Shown one piece after another: positions 8,209 through 19,934 of a DNA stretch of 64,000 nucleotides. The stretch is from Sulfitobacter sp043557345 (GTDB lineage Bacteria; Pseudomonadota; Alphaproteobacteria; Rhodobacterales; Rhodobacteraceae), in contig NZ_JBIFFV010000002.1 of assembly GCF_043557345.1 (NCBI RefSeq), positions 248,001-312,000 of the forward strand, read 5' to 3'. Both the position numbers and the translations under genes were made by a program. Below the pieces are notes generated by a model, which saw only the letters and a list, made by a program, of their open reading frames with translations, was not told the origin of the DNA and did not search any database. Numbering within the stretch: the stretch's first letter is position 1; each line of letters starts with the position of its first letter.

Positions 8209-8539
8209 GATCACTTTCGACGATTTCCTGAAGGTCGACATTCGCGTCGGCACCGTGACCCGGGCCGAAGCCTTTCCAGAAGCGCGCAAACCGGCGATCA
8301 AACTCTGGGTGGATTTCGGCGCGGAGATTGGCGAGCGTAAGACCTCGGCCCAGATCACCGCGCATTATACGCCGGAGACGCTGGTGGGGCGGCAGGTCGT
8401 GGCCGTGGTTAACTTCCCCGCGCGCCAGATCGGGCCTTTCATGTCCGAGGTGCTGGTGCTCGGCCTGCCTGACAAGGACGGAGAGATCGTGCTTTTGTCG
8501 CCCGATCAAAAAGTGCCCGAAGGAGGGCGGATGCATTGA
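8201..8539 (+). CDS. csaA: CsaA-type tRNA-binding domain protein
   Basis: 112-aa stand-alone EMAP/OB-fold tRNA-binding protein, the size of bacterial CsaA. Key segments are FLKVDIRVGTVTRAE near residue 9, a central PEARKPAIKLWVDFG, and SEVLVLGLPD near 87. B. subtilis CsaA is a chaperone-like dimer linked to protein export. The ATG at 8201 lies inside the end of proC, and the gene ends within the TTG start region of the next gene. Confidence 0.9.
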   Translation: MAEITFDDFLKVDIRVGTVTRAEAFPEARKPAIKLWVDFGAEIGERKTSAQITAHYTPETLVGRQVVAVVNFPARQIGPFMSEVLVLGLPDKDGEIVLLSPDQKVPEGGRMH

Positions 8540-9486
8540 AAAAGATATTGATTGCCAGACCCTTGCCCAAGGAAGTCACCGAAGCGTTGAAGGGCTGCGA
8601 AGTGACGGTGCGCGAAGAAACCGCGCCGCTTTCGGGCGAAGAAATGCGCGCCGCGCTGCGCGACTATGACGGGGTGATGCCGACCCTGGGGGATGCTTTC
8701 TCGGCCGAGGTTTTCGCCGATGTGCCCAAGCCGCGCTGCAAGATCCTTGCCAATTTCGGCGTTGGCTATAACCACATCGACGCGGCCGCGGCCCGCGCGG
8801 CGGGGGTGGAAGTGACCAACACGCCCGGCGCCGTCACCGATGCCACGGCGGATGTCGCCATGACGCTCATGCTGATGTCCGCCCGCCGCGCTGCCGAAGG
8901 GGAGCGGCTGGTCCGCTCAGGCGCATGGGCCGGTTGGCACCCGACGCAGATGCTGGGGCTGCACCTGACCGGCAAGCGGGTTGGCATCGTCGGCATGGGC
9001 CGGATCGGGCAGGCCATCGCGCGGCGCTGCCACCATGGGTTCGACATGCAGGTCAGCTATTTCAATCGCAGTGAGAAAGACCTCGATTTCCCCGCCACCC
9101 GTGTCGAAAGCCTGACCGCGCTGGCCGAAGCCGTGGATGTGCTTGTCATCGCCGTGCCCGGCGGCGGCGAGACCCGGCATCTGATCGATGAAACCGTTCT
9201 CCGCGCGATGCAGCCCCATGCCCATCTGATCAACATCGCCCGCGGCGATGTGGTGCAGGAGGCCGCGTTGATCGAAGCCCTTCAAGCGGGGCGCATTGGC
9301 GGTGCGGGTTTGGATGTCTATGAGTTCGAGCCCAAAGTGCCGCAGGCGCTGCGTGATCTCGACAATGCTGTGCTGCTGCCGCATCTCGGCACCGCGGCGC
9401 ATGAGGTCCGTGTCGATATGGGGCTGATGGCGGTGGCCAATCTGCAAGCCTTCATCGACGGAGAGACCCCGCCAAACCGGGTTTAA
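8536..9486 (+). CDS. D-isomer specific 2-hydroxyacid dehydrogenase (glyoxylate/hydroxypyruvate reductase type)
   Basis: 316-aa NAD(P)-dependent dehydrogenase. The catalytic/substrate-binding region includes NFGVGYNHID near residues 75-84. The Rossmann motif GIVGMGRIGQAIARR is near 149, the INIARGDVV active-site segment near 234, and the catalytic His is in LLPHLGTAAHE near 282. It is closest in style to glycerate dehydrogenase/GhrB proteins; the exact substrate is uncertain. It starts with TTG at 8536, supported by AGGAGG at 8521-8526 with 9-bp spacing and overlap with the csaA stop. Its stop shares bases with the converging tdk stop. Confidence 0.88.
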   Translation: MKKILIARPLPKEVTEALKGCEVTVREETAPLSGEEMRAALRDYDGVMPTLGDAFSAEVFADVPKPRCKILANFGVGYNHIDAAAARAAGVEVTNTPGAVTDATADVAMTLMLMSARRAAEGERLVRSGAWAGWHPTQMLGLHLTGKRVGIVGMGRIGQAIARRCHHGFDMQVSYFNRSEKDLDFPATRVESLTALAEAVDVLVIAVPGGGETRHLIDETVLRAMQPHAHLINIARGDVVQEAALIEALQAGRIGGAGLDVYEFEPKVPQALRDLDNAVLLPHLGTAAHEVRVDMGLMAVANLQAFIDGETPPNRV

Positions 9487-10064
9487 CCGTCGCCTACGGC
9501 GGCGCGCCAGTGTTTGCGGCAGAGCGAGACATAGGTCTCGTTCCCGCCGATCTGCACCTGCGCGCCGTCGCGCATCGCTTGGCCTTCGGCGTCGCGGCGC
9601 ACGACCATCGTGGCCTTCTTGCCGCAATGGCAAATGGTGCGCACTTCGCGCATCTCATCGGCCAACGCCAGCAGGGTGGCGGAGCCGGGGAAAAGCTCAC
9701 CCCGGAAATCGACCCGCAGCCCGAAGCACATGATCGGCACGCCCAGATCATCCACCGCACGGGCCAGTTGCCAGACCTGCTCGACCTCCAAAAACTGCGC
9801 CTCATCAACGAAGATACAGGCGCAGGGGCCTTGCTCCAGCCGGGCTTCGATCTTGGCCAGAAGGTCTTCGCCCGGGGCGAAAGTATCCGCCTCTTGCCCG
9901 ATGCCGATGCGGGAGGCGATGCGCCCTTCGCCCGCGCGATTGTCGAATTGCGCGGTGAGCAAAAAGGGCACCATGCCGCGTTCCACATAGTTATGCGCCG
10001 CTTGAAGCAGCACCGTGGATTTACCGGCGTTCATGGTGGAGTAATTGAAGTAAAGCTTTGCCAT
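9483..10064 (-). CDS. tdk: thymidine kinase
   Basis: 193-aa type II thymidine kinase for deoxythymidine salvage. It has the P-loop STMNAGKST at residues 9-17, the Walker B-like CIFVDEAQFLE near 83-93, and a C-terminal zinc lasso with CHCGKK and CRKHW. The start at 10064 is chosen because MAKLYFNYS is the usual N-terminus. It converges on the hydroxyacid dehydrogenase, sharing TTAA (9483-9486) as overlapping stop codons. Confidence 0.94.
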   Translation of the reverse strand: MAKLYFNYSTMNAGKSTVLLQAAHNYVERGMVPFLLTAQFDNRAGEGRIASRIGIGQEADTFAPGEDLLAKIEARLEQGPCACIFVDEAQFLEVEQVWQLARAVDDLGVPIMCFGLRVDFRGELFPGSATLLALADEMREVRTICHCGKKATMVVRRDAEGQAMRDGAQVQIGGNETYVSLCRKHWRAAVGDG

Positions 10065-10141
10065 GGGCAGGGTGTTACGCCGCCCATGACAGCGGATCAA
10101 GATGCAAACCCCGCCCCGATCTTAGGGCCGGGCGTTGCGCG

Positions 10142-11266
10142 TCAGCCGCGCTTTTTGACGATGACGGAGCCCACGGAATAGCCCGCCCCGAAAGAACAGA
10201 TCAGCCCAGTGTCGCCGTCTTCCAGATCGTCGGAGTTCTTGGCGAAAGCGATGATCGACCCGGCGGAGGAGGTATTGGCGTAGTCCTGCAGAATGTTGGG
10301 CTGTTCGCCCGGCTCAGGCTCACGCCCCAGCACTTTGCGCCCGATGAAATCGTTCATCGACTTGTTCGCCTGATGCAGCCAAATGCGCTTGAGGTCGGCG
10401 GATTCCAGCCCGTTGTCGGCCATATGCCCGCCGATATGGTCGGCCACCATGGGTAAAACTTCCTTAAACACTTTGCGCCCATTCTGCATGAACTGCATAT
10501 CGCGCCGGTCGCTCAGCCCGTCCGGGCGGGAGCGGCGGAGGAAGCCGTTGTTGTTGCGGATGTTGTTGGAATATTCGGTCGCGCAGCGGGTCGAGATGAC
10601 GTCGAAACAGGGGCCGTCGACATCTTCGGCGCGTTCCAGCAGCGTGGCGGTGGCCACGTCGCCAAAGATGAAGTGGCAATCGCGGTCACGCCATTCGAGG
10701 TGGGCGGAGCAAATCTCGGGGTTCACCACGAGGGCAGAACGGATGGAGCCGGAGCGGATCATATCCGCTGCCGCCTGGATGCCGAAAGTGGCCGAAGAAC
10801 AGGCGACGTTCATGTCGAAGGCGAAGCCCTTCACGCCAAGAAGCTCCTGAATCTCGATGGCCACGGCGGGATAGGCACGCTCTAAGTTCGAAGCGGCGCA
10901 GATCACCGCGTCCACATCCGCCGCGGTCTTTCCCGCGGCGGCAAGCGCTTTTTGCGCGGCATCAATGGCCATTTCAGCCATGAGGGAAGGTTCCTCATCC
11001 GCGCGCTGGCGCAGCAGGGGGTGCATCACATTGGGATCCAGCACGCCGGATTTATCCATGACATAGCGCTGCTCGATGCCGCTGGCTTTGACGATGAACT
11101 CTTCCGAGGAATGCGCCTTGGCCTCTAGGGTGCCCGCTTCGATTGCCTCGGCATTCTCGGCGTTGTAGAGGTCGGCATAGGCGTTGAAGGCTTCGACCAG
11201 TTCGGCGTTGGTGATGGTTTGCTGCGGCGTGAAAACGCCCGTACCGGTGATGGCGGCTTGATACAT
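10142..11266 (-). CDS. beta-ketoacyl-ACP synthase III-like protein
   Basis: 374-aa thiolase-fold condensing enzyme. The active-site Cys lies in NVACSSATFG near residue 155. The catalytic His is in WLHQANKSMNDF near 300, and the Asn is in YANTSSAGS near 333, so the Cys-His-Asn triad is complete. At 374 aa it is longer than canonical FabH (about 320 aa), with an N-terminal insertion of about 40 residues (near 25-65). This suits the divergent KAS III branch used for priming or specialised acyl transfer. It stands alone, 77 bp upstream of tdk on the same strand. Confidence 0.85.
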   Translation of the reverse strand: MYQAAITGTGVFTPQQTITNAELVEAFNAYADLYNAENAEAIEAGTLEAKAHSSEEFIVKASGIEQRYVMDKSGVLDPNVMHPLLRQRADEEPSLMAEMAIDAAQKALAAAGKTAADVDAVICAASNLERAYPAVAIEIQELLGVKGFAFDMNVACSSATFGIQAAADMIRSGSIRSALVVNPEICSAHLEWRDRDCHFIFGDVATATLLERAEDVDGPCFDVISTRCATEYSNNIRNNNGFLRRSRPDGLSDRRDMQFMQNGRKVFKEVLPMVADHIGGHMADNGLESADLKRIWLHQANKSMNDFIGRKVLGREPEPGEQPNILQDYANTSSAGSIIAFAKNSDDLEDGDTGLICSFGAGYSVGSVIVKKRG

Positions 11267-11681
11267 CGCTGTGATCCCTTTCTCTCCAACGGCATGGCTG
11301 GTCTAGTAAAGCTGAGCAGCCCCGGACGAATTGCAAGGGCCGTTGTCATGTCGGTGCACTTTGATGCAGGGGGCAGCAAGGTGCGGGTTCCATAGTTTAG
11401 CGAAACCGCACAGGACTTGCCACGGCTTTGACGGGGCAGACGTGTGAATGCCGCTACAGTCGGAAGGTTTGATCGCCCCGGCCCGCGCGCGCTGACTTGA
11501 CTATACAACCGGAAGCGCGCAGTGATCGGTCATTAGCAATTATTAATTGAACAAAAACAGACACGATTTTTAAAGGCAGCGACCCCTCCGGCGCGTGATG
11601 TACAGGCCCACGATCCGCGGATGCCGCAGCCTAAAGCACAGAATGTGCTTGAGGATTCAACCTCCGAAAAAGAGAGGTGTC
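11267..11681. other. divergent intergenic region between the KAS III-like gene and tadG
   Basis: This 415-bp stretch holds no convincing gene. It has an AT-rich block (about 11530-11575) unlike the surrounding GC-rich DNA, which probably contains the tadG promoter. A TTGACT at about 11496 could be a -35 element. The last bases before tadG contain the AGAGAGG ribosome site. The KAS III promoter must lie in the left part, but I see no clear boxes. Confidence 0.4.
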
Positions 11682-13370
11682 ATGAGGCGCAGTATGATTG
11701 GTCGAATGTTTTGCGCGTGGGCAGAGCGTTTTCGCAAGGACGAGGCCGGCGGTATGCTGGTCCTCATGTTGATCGTGTTTTTCGGCATTACGATCTTTGG
11801 CGGGCTGGCCGTGGATCTGGCCAACCACGAGCGGACGCGGACCACCTTTCAGACCCATCTCGACAATGCTGTACTGGCCGCGGCCAGCCTGTCGCAAGAC
11901 CTCGACCCGGAAGAGGTCGTGCGCAGCTATCTGACCTCAGCGGGGCTTGATGCCTCCGAGGTGGTGATCGCTTCGAGCGAAGAAAAGATCGGCGGCATTC
12001 TGGTGGGGCGCACCGTCGAAGCCTCGCTCCCCGCCGGGCTGAACACCTATTTCTTCCGGTTTTTCGACATTGATTCACTCGGGATGACGATCAGCTCCGA
12101 GGCGACCGAGCGGGTGGAGGATATCGAGATTTCGCTGGTGCTGGATGTCTCGGGGTCGATGGGGGAAAGAACCAGCGACCGTAGCCGGATGGTCAAACTT
12201 GACCTGCTCAAGAACGCGGCCAGCGATTTCGTTGAAACGATCCTAAGCGATTCCGAAGAGGGGCGGGTGTCGATTTCGATTGTCCCTTATTCGACCAAGG
12301 TGAACCCCGGCTCGGCGTTGCTTGGTCAGTATGCGGTGACGTCAGAGCATAATTATTCGCATTGCGTGGATTTCGATGCGGATGATTTCAGCCGTCTCGG
12401 GATCAGCACGAGCGCAGAGTTGCAACGGACAGGGCATTTCCTGATCGGGAATGAGTCGGCCTCATATCCGACTTCCGGTCAATGGGTCTGTCGCTTTGAT
12501 GCCGGTTTCGCGATCACGCCCTTGTCGAGTTCGATCCAAGCGCTGAAAGCGCAGATTTCGGCGCTCACGGCTCTGGGGTCCACCTCGATCGATATGGGGG
12601 CGAAATGGGGCTTGGCGTTGCTTGACCCTTCGACGCAAAACCCGGTCTCCGGATTGATCGCCTCGGGGCAAATCGATGCGGCCTTCCGGGGCCGCCCCCA
12701 TCCCTATGATGCCGACAACAGCATGAAGGTTCTGGTGCTGATGACCGACGGGGAGAATCGCGAGGAATATCGCCTAAGATCCCAATATGCCTCTGGGGAA
12801 TCAGACCTGATCAAGACAACCTATCGCGGCAACACCTATTATTCGGTCATTTCCTCAGAAAGCTATTACGAGAATGACGATGACAGAGCTTACCCTGAAT
12901 CCTACTTCTACGCAGAGCATCCATTCGGCAACCAACGGATGTGGGACGACGATACCATCGCGAACAATTCCAGCTATCGCTATGGAAACAGGAGCGAGGA
13001 AGAACGCCTAGATTGGCCTGAGGTCTGGGCGGAAATGTCGCCTTATTACTACGGCTACAACATGTATGGGCGGCGCTACAATTGGAGCTGGTACTGGGGG
13101 TCGCGTGCGTCCTTGTTCCGCAACAGCATGCAATGGACCGTCGACGCCGGTGAAAAAGACCGCCGCCTGCGCCAGATTTGCGGCCTCGCCAATAGCGCAG
13201 GGGTCGTCATTTATTCCATCGGCATGGATGTCGATAACACCAACTCCCTCAACCTGTTGAAAGACTGCGCCTCTTCCGAGGCCCATTACTTCGACGTTCA
13301 TGGTCTGGAGATCCAAACCGCATTTGACATGATCGCGGCGTCCATCTCCATGCTGAGGCTGACCAAATGA
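11682..13370 (+). CDS. TadG-like pilus assembly protein with von Willebrand A domain
   Basis: 562-aa protein. It starts with a basic segment and one membrane helix (about residues 24-46, in the TadE/TadG-type setting KDEAGGMLVLML), so most of it lies outside the inner membrane. A vWA domain begins near 148, with the MIDAS motif DVSGS at 155-159 and TDGEN near 355-359. Between about 360 and 490 there is a Tyr/Trp-rich, lower-GC insertion before the domain resumes (GVVIYSIGMDVDN). TadG proteins support Flp pilus assembly. The start at 11682 follows AGAGAGG. The stop overlaps the next gene by 4 bp. Confidence 0.88.
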   Translation: MRRSMIGRMFCAWAERFRKDEAGGMLVLMLIVFFGITIFGGLAVDLANHERTRTTFQTHLDNAVLAAASLSQDLDPEEVVRSYLTSAGLDASEVVIASSEEKIGGILVGRTVEASLPAGLNTYFFRFFDIDSLGMTISSEATERVEDIEISLVLDVSGSMGERTSDRSRMVKLDLLKNAASDFVETILSDSEEGRVSISIVPYSTKVNPGSALLGQYAVTSEHNYSHCVDFDADDFSRLGISTSAELQRTGHFLIGNESASYPTSGQWVCRFDAGFAITPLSSSIQALKAQISALTALGSTSIDMGAKWGLALLDPSTQNPVSGLIASGQIDAAFRGRPHPYDADNSMKVLVLMTDGENREEYRLRSQYASGESDLIKTTYRGNTYYSVISSESYYENDDDRAYPESYFYAEHPFGNQRMWDDDTIANNSSYRYGNRSEEERLDWPEVWAEMSPYYYGYNMYGRRYNWSWYWGSRASLFRNSMQWTVDAGEKDRRLRQICGLANSAGVVIYSIGMDVDNTNSLNLLKDCASSEAHYFDVHGLEIQTAFDMIAASISMLRLTK

Positions 13371-13897
13371 TCCGCTTCGTCAAAGACCGCTTTCGCCGGT
13401 CCGAGGCGGGCGGCGTCACCATCGAGTTCGTCATTCTCTTGCCGCTCGTCTTTTACTTCTTCTTCCTCGCGCTGGAGACGGGGCTGTGGAGCGCGCGTGA
13501 GATCATGCTGCGCCGTGCCACGAATTTGGCGGTACGGGACGTGCGTTTGGCCACCGGCTCTGTGCCAGGCTATGACGCGATGAAGGCGTTGATTTGCGAG
13601 CGGTCGGTTTTCGATGCGGGCTGCATCGAGAATATCCGGATCGAGATGCGCGCCATGCCGATCGCCGATTGGGCCGACTTGGGCGGGCCTGCGCCCTGTG
13701 TTGACCGGGATGAGGATTTCGACCCGGCAAATGGCTTTCTGCCCGGCCAGCAGAACAACCTGATGATGATGCGGGTCTGCCGTCTGTTCGATCCGCTTTT
13801 GCCGGGGACCGGCTTGGGCCGGAAATTACCCGAAGGGTCGGATGGCACATATGGCGTGCGGGTCACCACTGCCTTCGTGACGGAGCCGCGCGGATGA
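13367..13897 (+). CDS. TadE-like pseudopilin/pilus assembly protein
   Basis: 176-aa protein with an N-terminal basic stretch and one long hydrophobic helix (about residues 17-40, VTIEFVILLPLVFYFFFLAL). The Glu within the helix start is typical of TadE-like proteins processed by a prepilin peptidase. The rest is predicted to be periplasmic, with several cysteines. Coupled by 4-bp overlaps (ATGA) to the genes on both sides, so the three are one translational unit. Confidence 0.85.
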   Translation: MIRFVKDRFRRSEAGGVTIEFVILLPLVFYFFFLALETGLWSAREIMLRRATNLAVRDVRLATGSVPGYDAMKALICERSVFDAGCIENIRIEMRAMPIADWADLGGPAPCVDRDEDFDPANGFLPGQQNNLMMMRVCRLFDPLLPGTGLGRKLPEGSDGTYGVRVTTAFVTEPRG

Positions 13898-14457
13898 CGG
13901 GAATGGTGTTCAAACGTTTCATCCGGTCCGAAGAGGGCAGCCAGACGATTGCCTTTCTGGTTCTGCTGCCGCTGCTGGTCTGGTCGATCATGGCGATGCT
14001 GACCTTTACCGATGCCTTTCGGGTGCGCGGAATGGCGACCGATGCCACCGCCGTCATCGCCGACAGCCTGTCGCGGCAGACGACGCCGATCAACGCCGCT
14101 GACCTTTTGGGCCTGCAATCGGTGGCAAAGCAGCTCACCGGTTACGAAGTCTCTCTGCGCGTCACGCAGGTGCGCTGCATTCTGAATTGCGACAGTCTGA
14201 CCCGCCGGATTTTGGCGGTGGATTTCTCTCAAGGCATCGGACTGGACAGCCTGCTTGACCTCGACTTCATCGCGGGGCTTTCGCGCGACCGGGTGCCGCT
14301 GATGGCCAATGGTGACCGTCTGGTGCTGGTCGAGACCTCTTTCATGCACGAGCCGATTGCGCAGATCGGTTTGGAGGGCACGGAGGTCAACGTCTCGCAT
14401 GCCACGCGGATGCGTTTCGCGCCTCAGCTTTGCTGGGTCAGGTGCATCATCAGCTAG
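13894..14457 (+). CDS. TadE/TadG-like pilus assembly protein
   Basis: 187-aa protein with the same plan as its upstream neighbour: a short basic start, then EEGSQTIAFLVLLPLLVWS forming a membrane helix (about residues 13-38), then a periplasmic domain with a CILNC pair near 92-96. It is the last gene of the overlapping trio and is followed directly by a strong terminator. The flp, rcp and tad ATPase/secretin genes are not in the window, so this is a detached minor-pseudopilin operon. Confidence 0.8.
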   Translation: MTGMVFKRFIRSEEGSQTIAFLVLLPLLVWSIMAMLTFTDAFRVRGMATDATAVIADSLSRQTTPINAADLLGLQSVAKQLTGYEVSLRVTQVRCILNCDSLTRRILAVDFSQGIGLDSLLDLDFIAGLSRDRVPLMANGDRLVLVETSFMHEPIAQIGLEGTEVNVSHATRMRFAPQLCWVRCIIS

Positions 14458-14480
14458 GCGGGCATCATGCCCAGATGCGA

Positions 14481-14511
14481 AAGGGGCCGCCCGATGGGCA
14501 GCCCCTTTTTC
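14481..14511. terminator. intrinsic terminator between the tad genes and carB
   Basis: Stem AAGGGGC (14481-14487) pairs with GCCCCTT (14501-14507), extended inward by GCCC/GGGC. It is followed by a T-run for the rightward genes. The leftward reading also has a short T-run, so it may serve carB too. Confidence 0.85.
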
Positions 14512-17871
<3,360 letters not shown>

Positions 17872-18027
17872 GGCGGCCCCCTAATTTTGCAAATTGTCCT
17901 GCCTTATAGGGATGGCGGCACGGGCTGCAAGGGGGGAATGGCTTTAACGGCCCCATAAATAAGGGCGGGGGCGCCTGTTCAACCCTTGCGGGCGCTGTGC
18001 TGGGGCGATCTGACAGGGCCGAAGCGG

Positions 18028-18813
18028 TCAGACCACAGGCGCGGCGCCTTCGGCGTTTAGAAAGATGCGCAGCGTGGCTTCGAACTCGCGCGGTTTCTCT
18101 GCGTGCAGCCAATGCCCCGCGCCGGGGATTTTGGCAAAGCGCGCTTGTGGGAACAGCGCCTTGATCGGCTCGCGGTGTTCGGGCTGTACATAGTCCGAGG
18201 CGCCGCCCGACAGAAACAGGGTCGGCCCCGGGAACTGGCCGGTCACATCCTCGGGCCAGCCGACGATCTTGGGCATCTCCGCCTCAAGCGCGTCGAGGTT
18301 CAGCCGCCAGCGCTTGCCGGGCAGGTCGAGCGATTGGGTGAAAAAGCTCTGCAAGGCGCGCTCCACCCCCGCCTCGGCCAATTGCGCCTCGGCGTCAGAG
18401 CGGCGCTCGACCCTGCTTAGGTCCACGCCGCGCATGGCGTCGATGAACATCTGTTGCGTGTGGCCGTAAGCGACGGGCGCGATGTCGGCGACGATCACGC
18501 GGCGCAGCAGCTCGGGCCGGGTCAGCGCCAGCATCATCACCGCCTTGCCGCCCATGGAGTGGCCGCAAATGTCCACCGGGCCGCCCAGATGCGTGATCAC
18601 CTCGGCCAGATCCTGCGCCATTTCGGGGTAGCTGTGGGTGTCGTGATGCGGGCTGCCGCCGTGGTTGCGCATGTCGACGGTGACGACATGACGCGCGTCC
18701 GCAAGCCGTTTGGCGATCACGCCCCAGTTGCGGCCAGAGCCATAGAGGCCATGGACGATAAGCAGGGTAGGGCGGTCGGTGGCGGCTTCGCCATATTCGG
18801 AGTAATTTAACAT
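18028..18813 (-). CDS. alpha/beta-fold hydrolase (YbfF-type esterase)
   Basis: 261-aa hydrolase. The oxyanion-hole segment IVHGLYGSGRNWG is near residues 19-31, the nucleophile elbow GHSMGG near 84-89, and the catalytic His in GAGHWLHAEKP near 236. The length and the DMRNHGGSP segment resemble E. coli YbfF-type acyl-CoA/short-chain esterases. The substrate is unknown. It is separated from carB by about 155 bp with no clear structure and is divergent from the 124-aa membrane protein gene. Confidence 0.85.
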   Translation of the reverse strand: MLNYSEYGEAATDRPTLLIVHGLYGSGRNWGVIAKRLADARHVVTVDMRNHGGSPHHDTHSYPEMAQDLAEVITHLGGPVDICGHSMGGKAVMMLALTRPELLRRVIVADIAPVAYGHTQQMFIDAMRGVDLSRVERRSDAEAQLAEAGVERALQSFFTQSLDLPGKRWRLNLDALEAEMPKIVGWPEDVTGQFPGPTLFLSGGASDYVQPEHREPIKALFPQARFAKIPGAGHWLHAEKPREFEATLRIFLNAEGAAPVV

Positions 18814-18867
18814 GTGGGCAAATTTAAGGGCATTGCAGCCCGGGGGCCAGAGCGATTAGATGCGCCC

Positions 18868-19242
18868 ATGATTGACCGCGAAGATTTCGACACCCGCGCC
18901 GAGGCGCTGCGCCCCCTGTTCGAGGACAGGCTCCGCATCAAGGCCCGCGATCTGCGTCAGGCGTTTCACCGCGCCGGGCCGGAACTGCCGCGCGGCATTC
19001 GCAGCGATGGGGTGTTGCTGAGCAAGACCGAGTATCTGGTCGCCAATCCCCATATCGCCCGCCAGTTGGAAGATGCCCCGGTCTGGGCCGCCTTCAATCG
19101 GGTTACGGCGCATTTGAAAGAGATCGACCCCAAAGCCCGGCGGCGCGGCATCATCCTTGACCGTCTGGCCGGGGTGGCCTTTAACATTCTGGTGGTTTTC
19201 GCAGGCTTTGTGATCTGGCTTTGGTGGCGCGGCTACGTGTAA
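18868..19242 (+). CDS. 124-aa protein with C-terminal membrane anchor, function unknown
   Basis: Mostly soluble and charged (about residues 1-98, beginning MIDREDFDTRAEALRPLFED). It ends in one hydrophobic segment (about 100-120, VAFNILVVFAGFVIWLWW) with only a few residues after it. This fits a tail-anchored inner-membrane protein with its bulk in the cytoplasm. I start it at 18868 because the in-frame upstream sequence overlaps the divergent hydrolase promoter and looks non-coding. I recognise no family. Confidence 0.65.
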   Translation: MIDREDFDTRAEALRPLFEDRLRIKARDLRQAFHRAGPELPRGIRSDGVLLSKTEYLVANPHIARQLEDAPVWAAFNRVTAHLKEIDPKARRRGIILDRLAGVAFNILVVFAGFVIWLWWRGYV

Positions 19243-19260
19243 GCCGCCGCGCCCAAGGGC

Positions 19261-19659
19261 TTAGGCCGGGTCGTAATCCGCGTCCGAGACTTTCTCCATC
19301 CATTCGACCGCCTCACCGACCTGTGCTTCTTGCAGGGCGATATGGGTCATGGCGCTGTCGGGCGCGGCCCCGTGCCAGTGTTTCTCTCCGGGGCCGAACC
19401 AGACGACATCGCCTTTGTTCAGCGTTTGCACCGGGCTGCCTTCGGTCTGGGCGCGGCCTGTGCCTTCGGTGACGATCAGGGTCTGGCCAAGAGGGTGGAC
19501 ATGCCACGCCGTGCGCGCGCCGGGCTGAAAGGTCACCGTCACGCCGCGCAAGCGGGCAGGCGCCGGGGCCGAGATCAGCGGGGCCATCTCGACCTCTCCG
19601 GTGAAGTAATCGTCAGGGCCGGGTTCAGAGGGGCGGCTGCCCTTGGGGTGAATGATCAT
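19261..19659 (-). CDS. cupin-domain protein (carboxymuconolactone-associated type)
   Basis: 132-aa single-domain cupin. Motif 1 is present as HVHPLGQTLIVTEG (about residues 52-66) and motif 2 as PGEKHWHGAA (about 89-98), giving His ligands for a metal. Small cupins of this type often bind Mn or Fe and act as isomerases, dioxygenases or sensors; the substrate is unknown. The ATG at 19659 follows AAAGGAGAA. It lies downstream of glyA on the same strand, separated by the structured repeat at 19717-19890. Confidence 0.8.
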   Translation of the reverse strand: MIIHPKGSRPSEPGPDDYFTGEVEMAPLISAPAPARLRGVTVTFQPGARTAWHVHPLGQTLIVTEGTGRAQTEGSPVQTLNKGDVVWFGPGEKHWHGAAPDSAMTHIALQEAQVGEAVEWMEKVSDADYDPA

Positions 19660-19716
19660 GCGGTTCTCCTTTGCGAGAGAATGTGGCGCGGGGAGGGGGA
19701 TCGGCAAGGGGGGTGT

Positions 19717-19890
19717 CTGGCGATGATCGCCCGCAATCAAGGCGCTTTGCGCCGCCGGGCAGCGCCCGACCGCCCCATGTGCGGGCGCTTTTGCTGCCGG
19801 GCACATCACCTTGACCGCACATCATGGTTGAGAAATAAAGGGGTAGGAACGCAGGTTGCGATGCCCACCCGCGGTCAGGCGCCGCCCGGC
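19717..19890 (-). repeat. structured intergenic repeat, copy A (downstream of glyA)
   Basis: Full-length copy of the dispersed element, read leftward like glyA. The terminal arms (19871-19890 and 19754-19773) form a 20-bp helix on the leftward strand with only two G-U wobbles. The loop carries the CTTTAT and CAACCATGATGTGC core shared with the copy at 61.7 kb. After the helix come a hairpin with an AAA loop (19741-19753), the TTGATT box (read leftward at 19735-19740) and a second 5-bp hairpin (GGCGA/TCGCC). The arm sequence differs from the other copies while pairing is kept. Confidence 0.8.
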
Positions 19891-19895
19891 CTGAG

Positions 19896-19930
19896 GGTAA
19901 AGTGGCCCCCGCATCGCTGCGAGGGCCAAA
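19896..19930 (-). terminator. glyA terminator
   Basis: On the leftward strand a hairpin (TGGCCC with GGGCCA, stem continued inside) begins just after the glyA stop and is followed by CTTTACC. The T-run is short, so strength is uncertain. Confidence 0.5.
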
Positions 19931-19934
19931 TTGC

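Noticed and set aside
11530..11575. CtrA-binding site upstream of tadG
   Set aside because: An AT-rich stretch with TTAG and TTAA words is present, but the spacing is 6 rather than 7 and one word is mismatched, so it does not meet the TTAA-N7-TTAA consensus.
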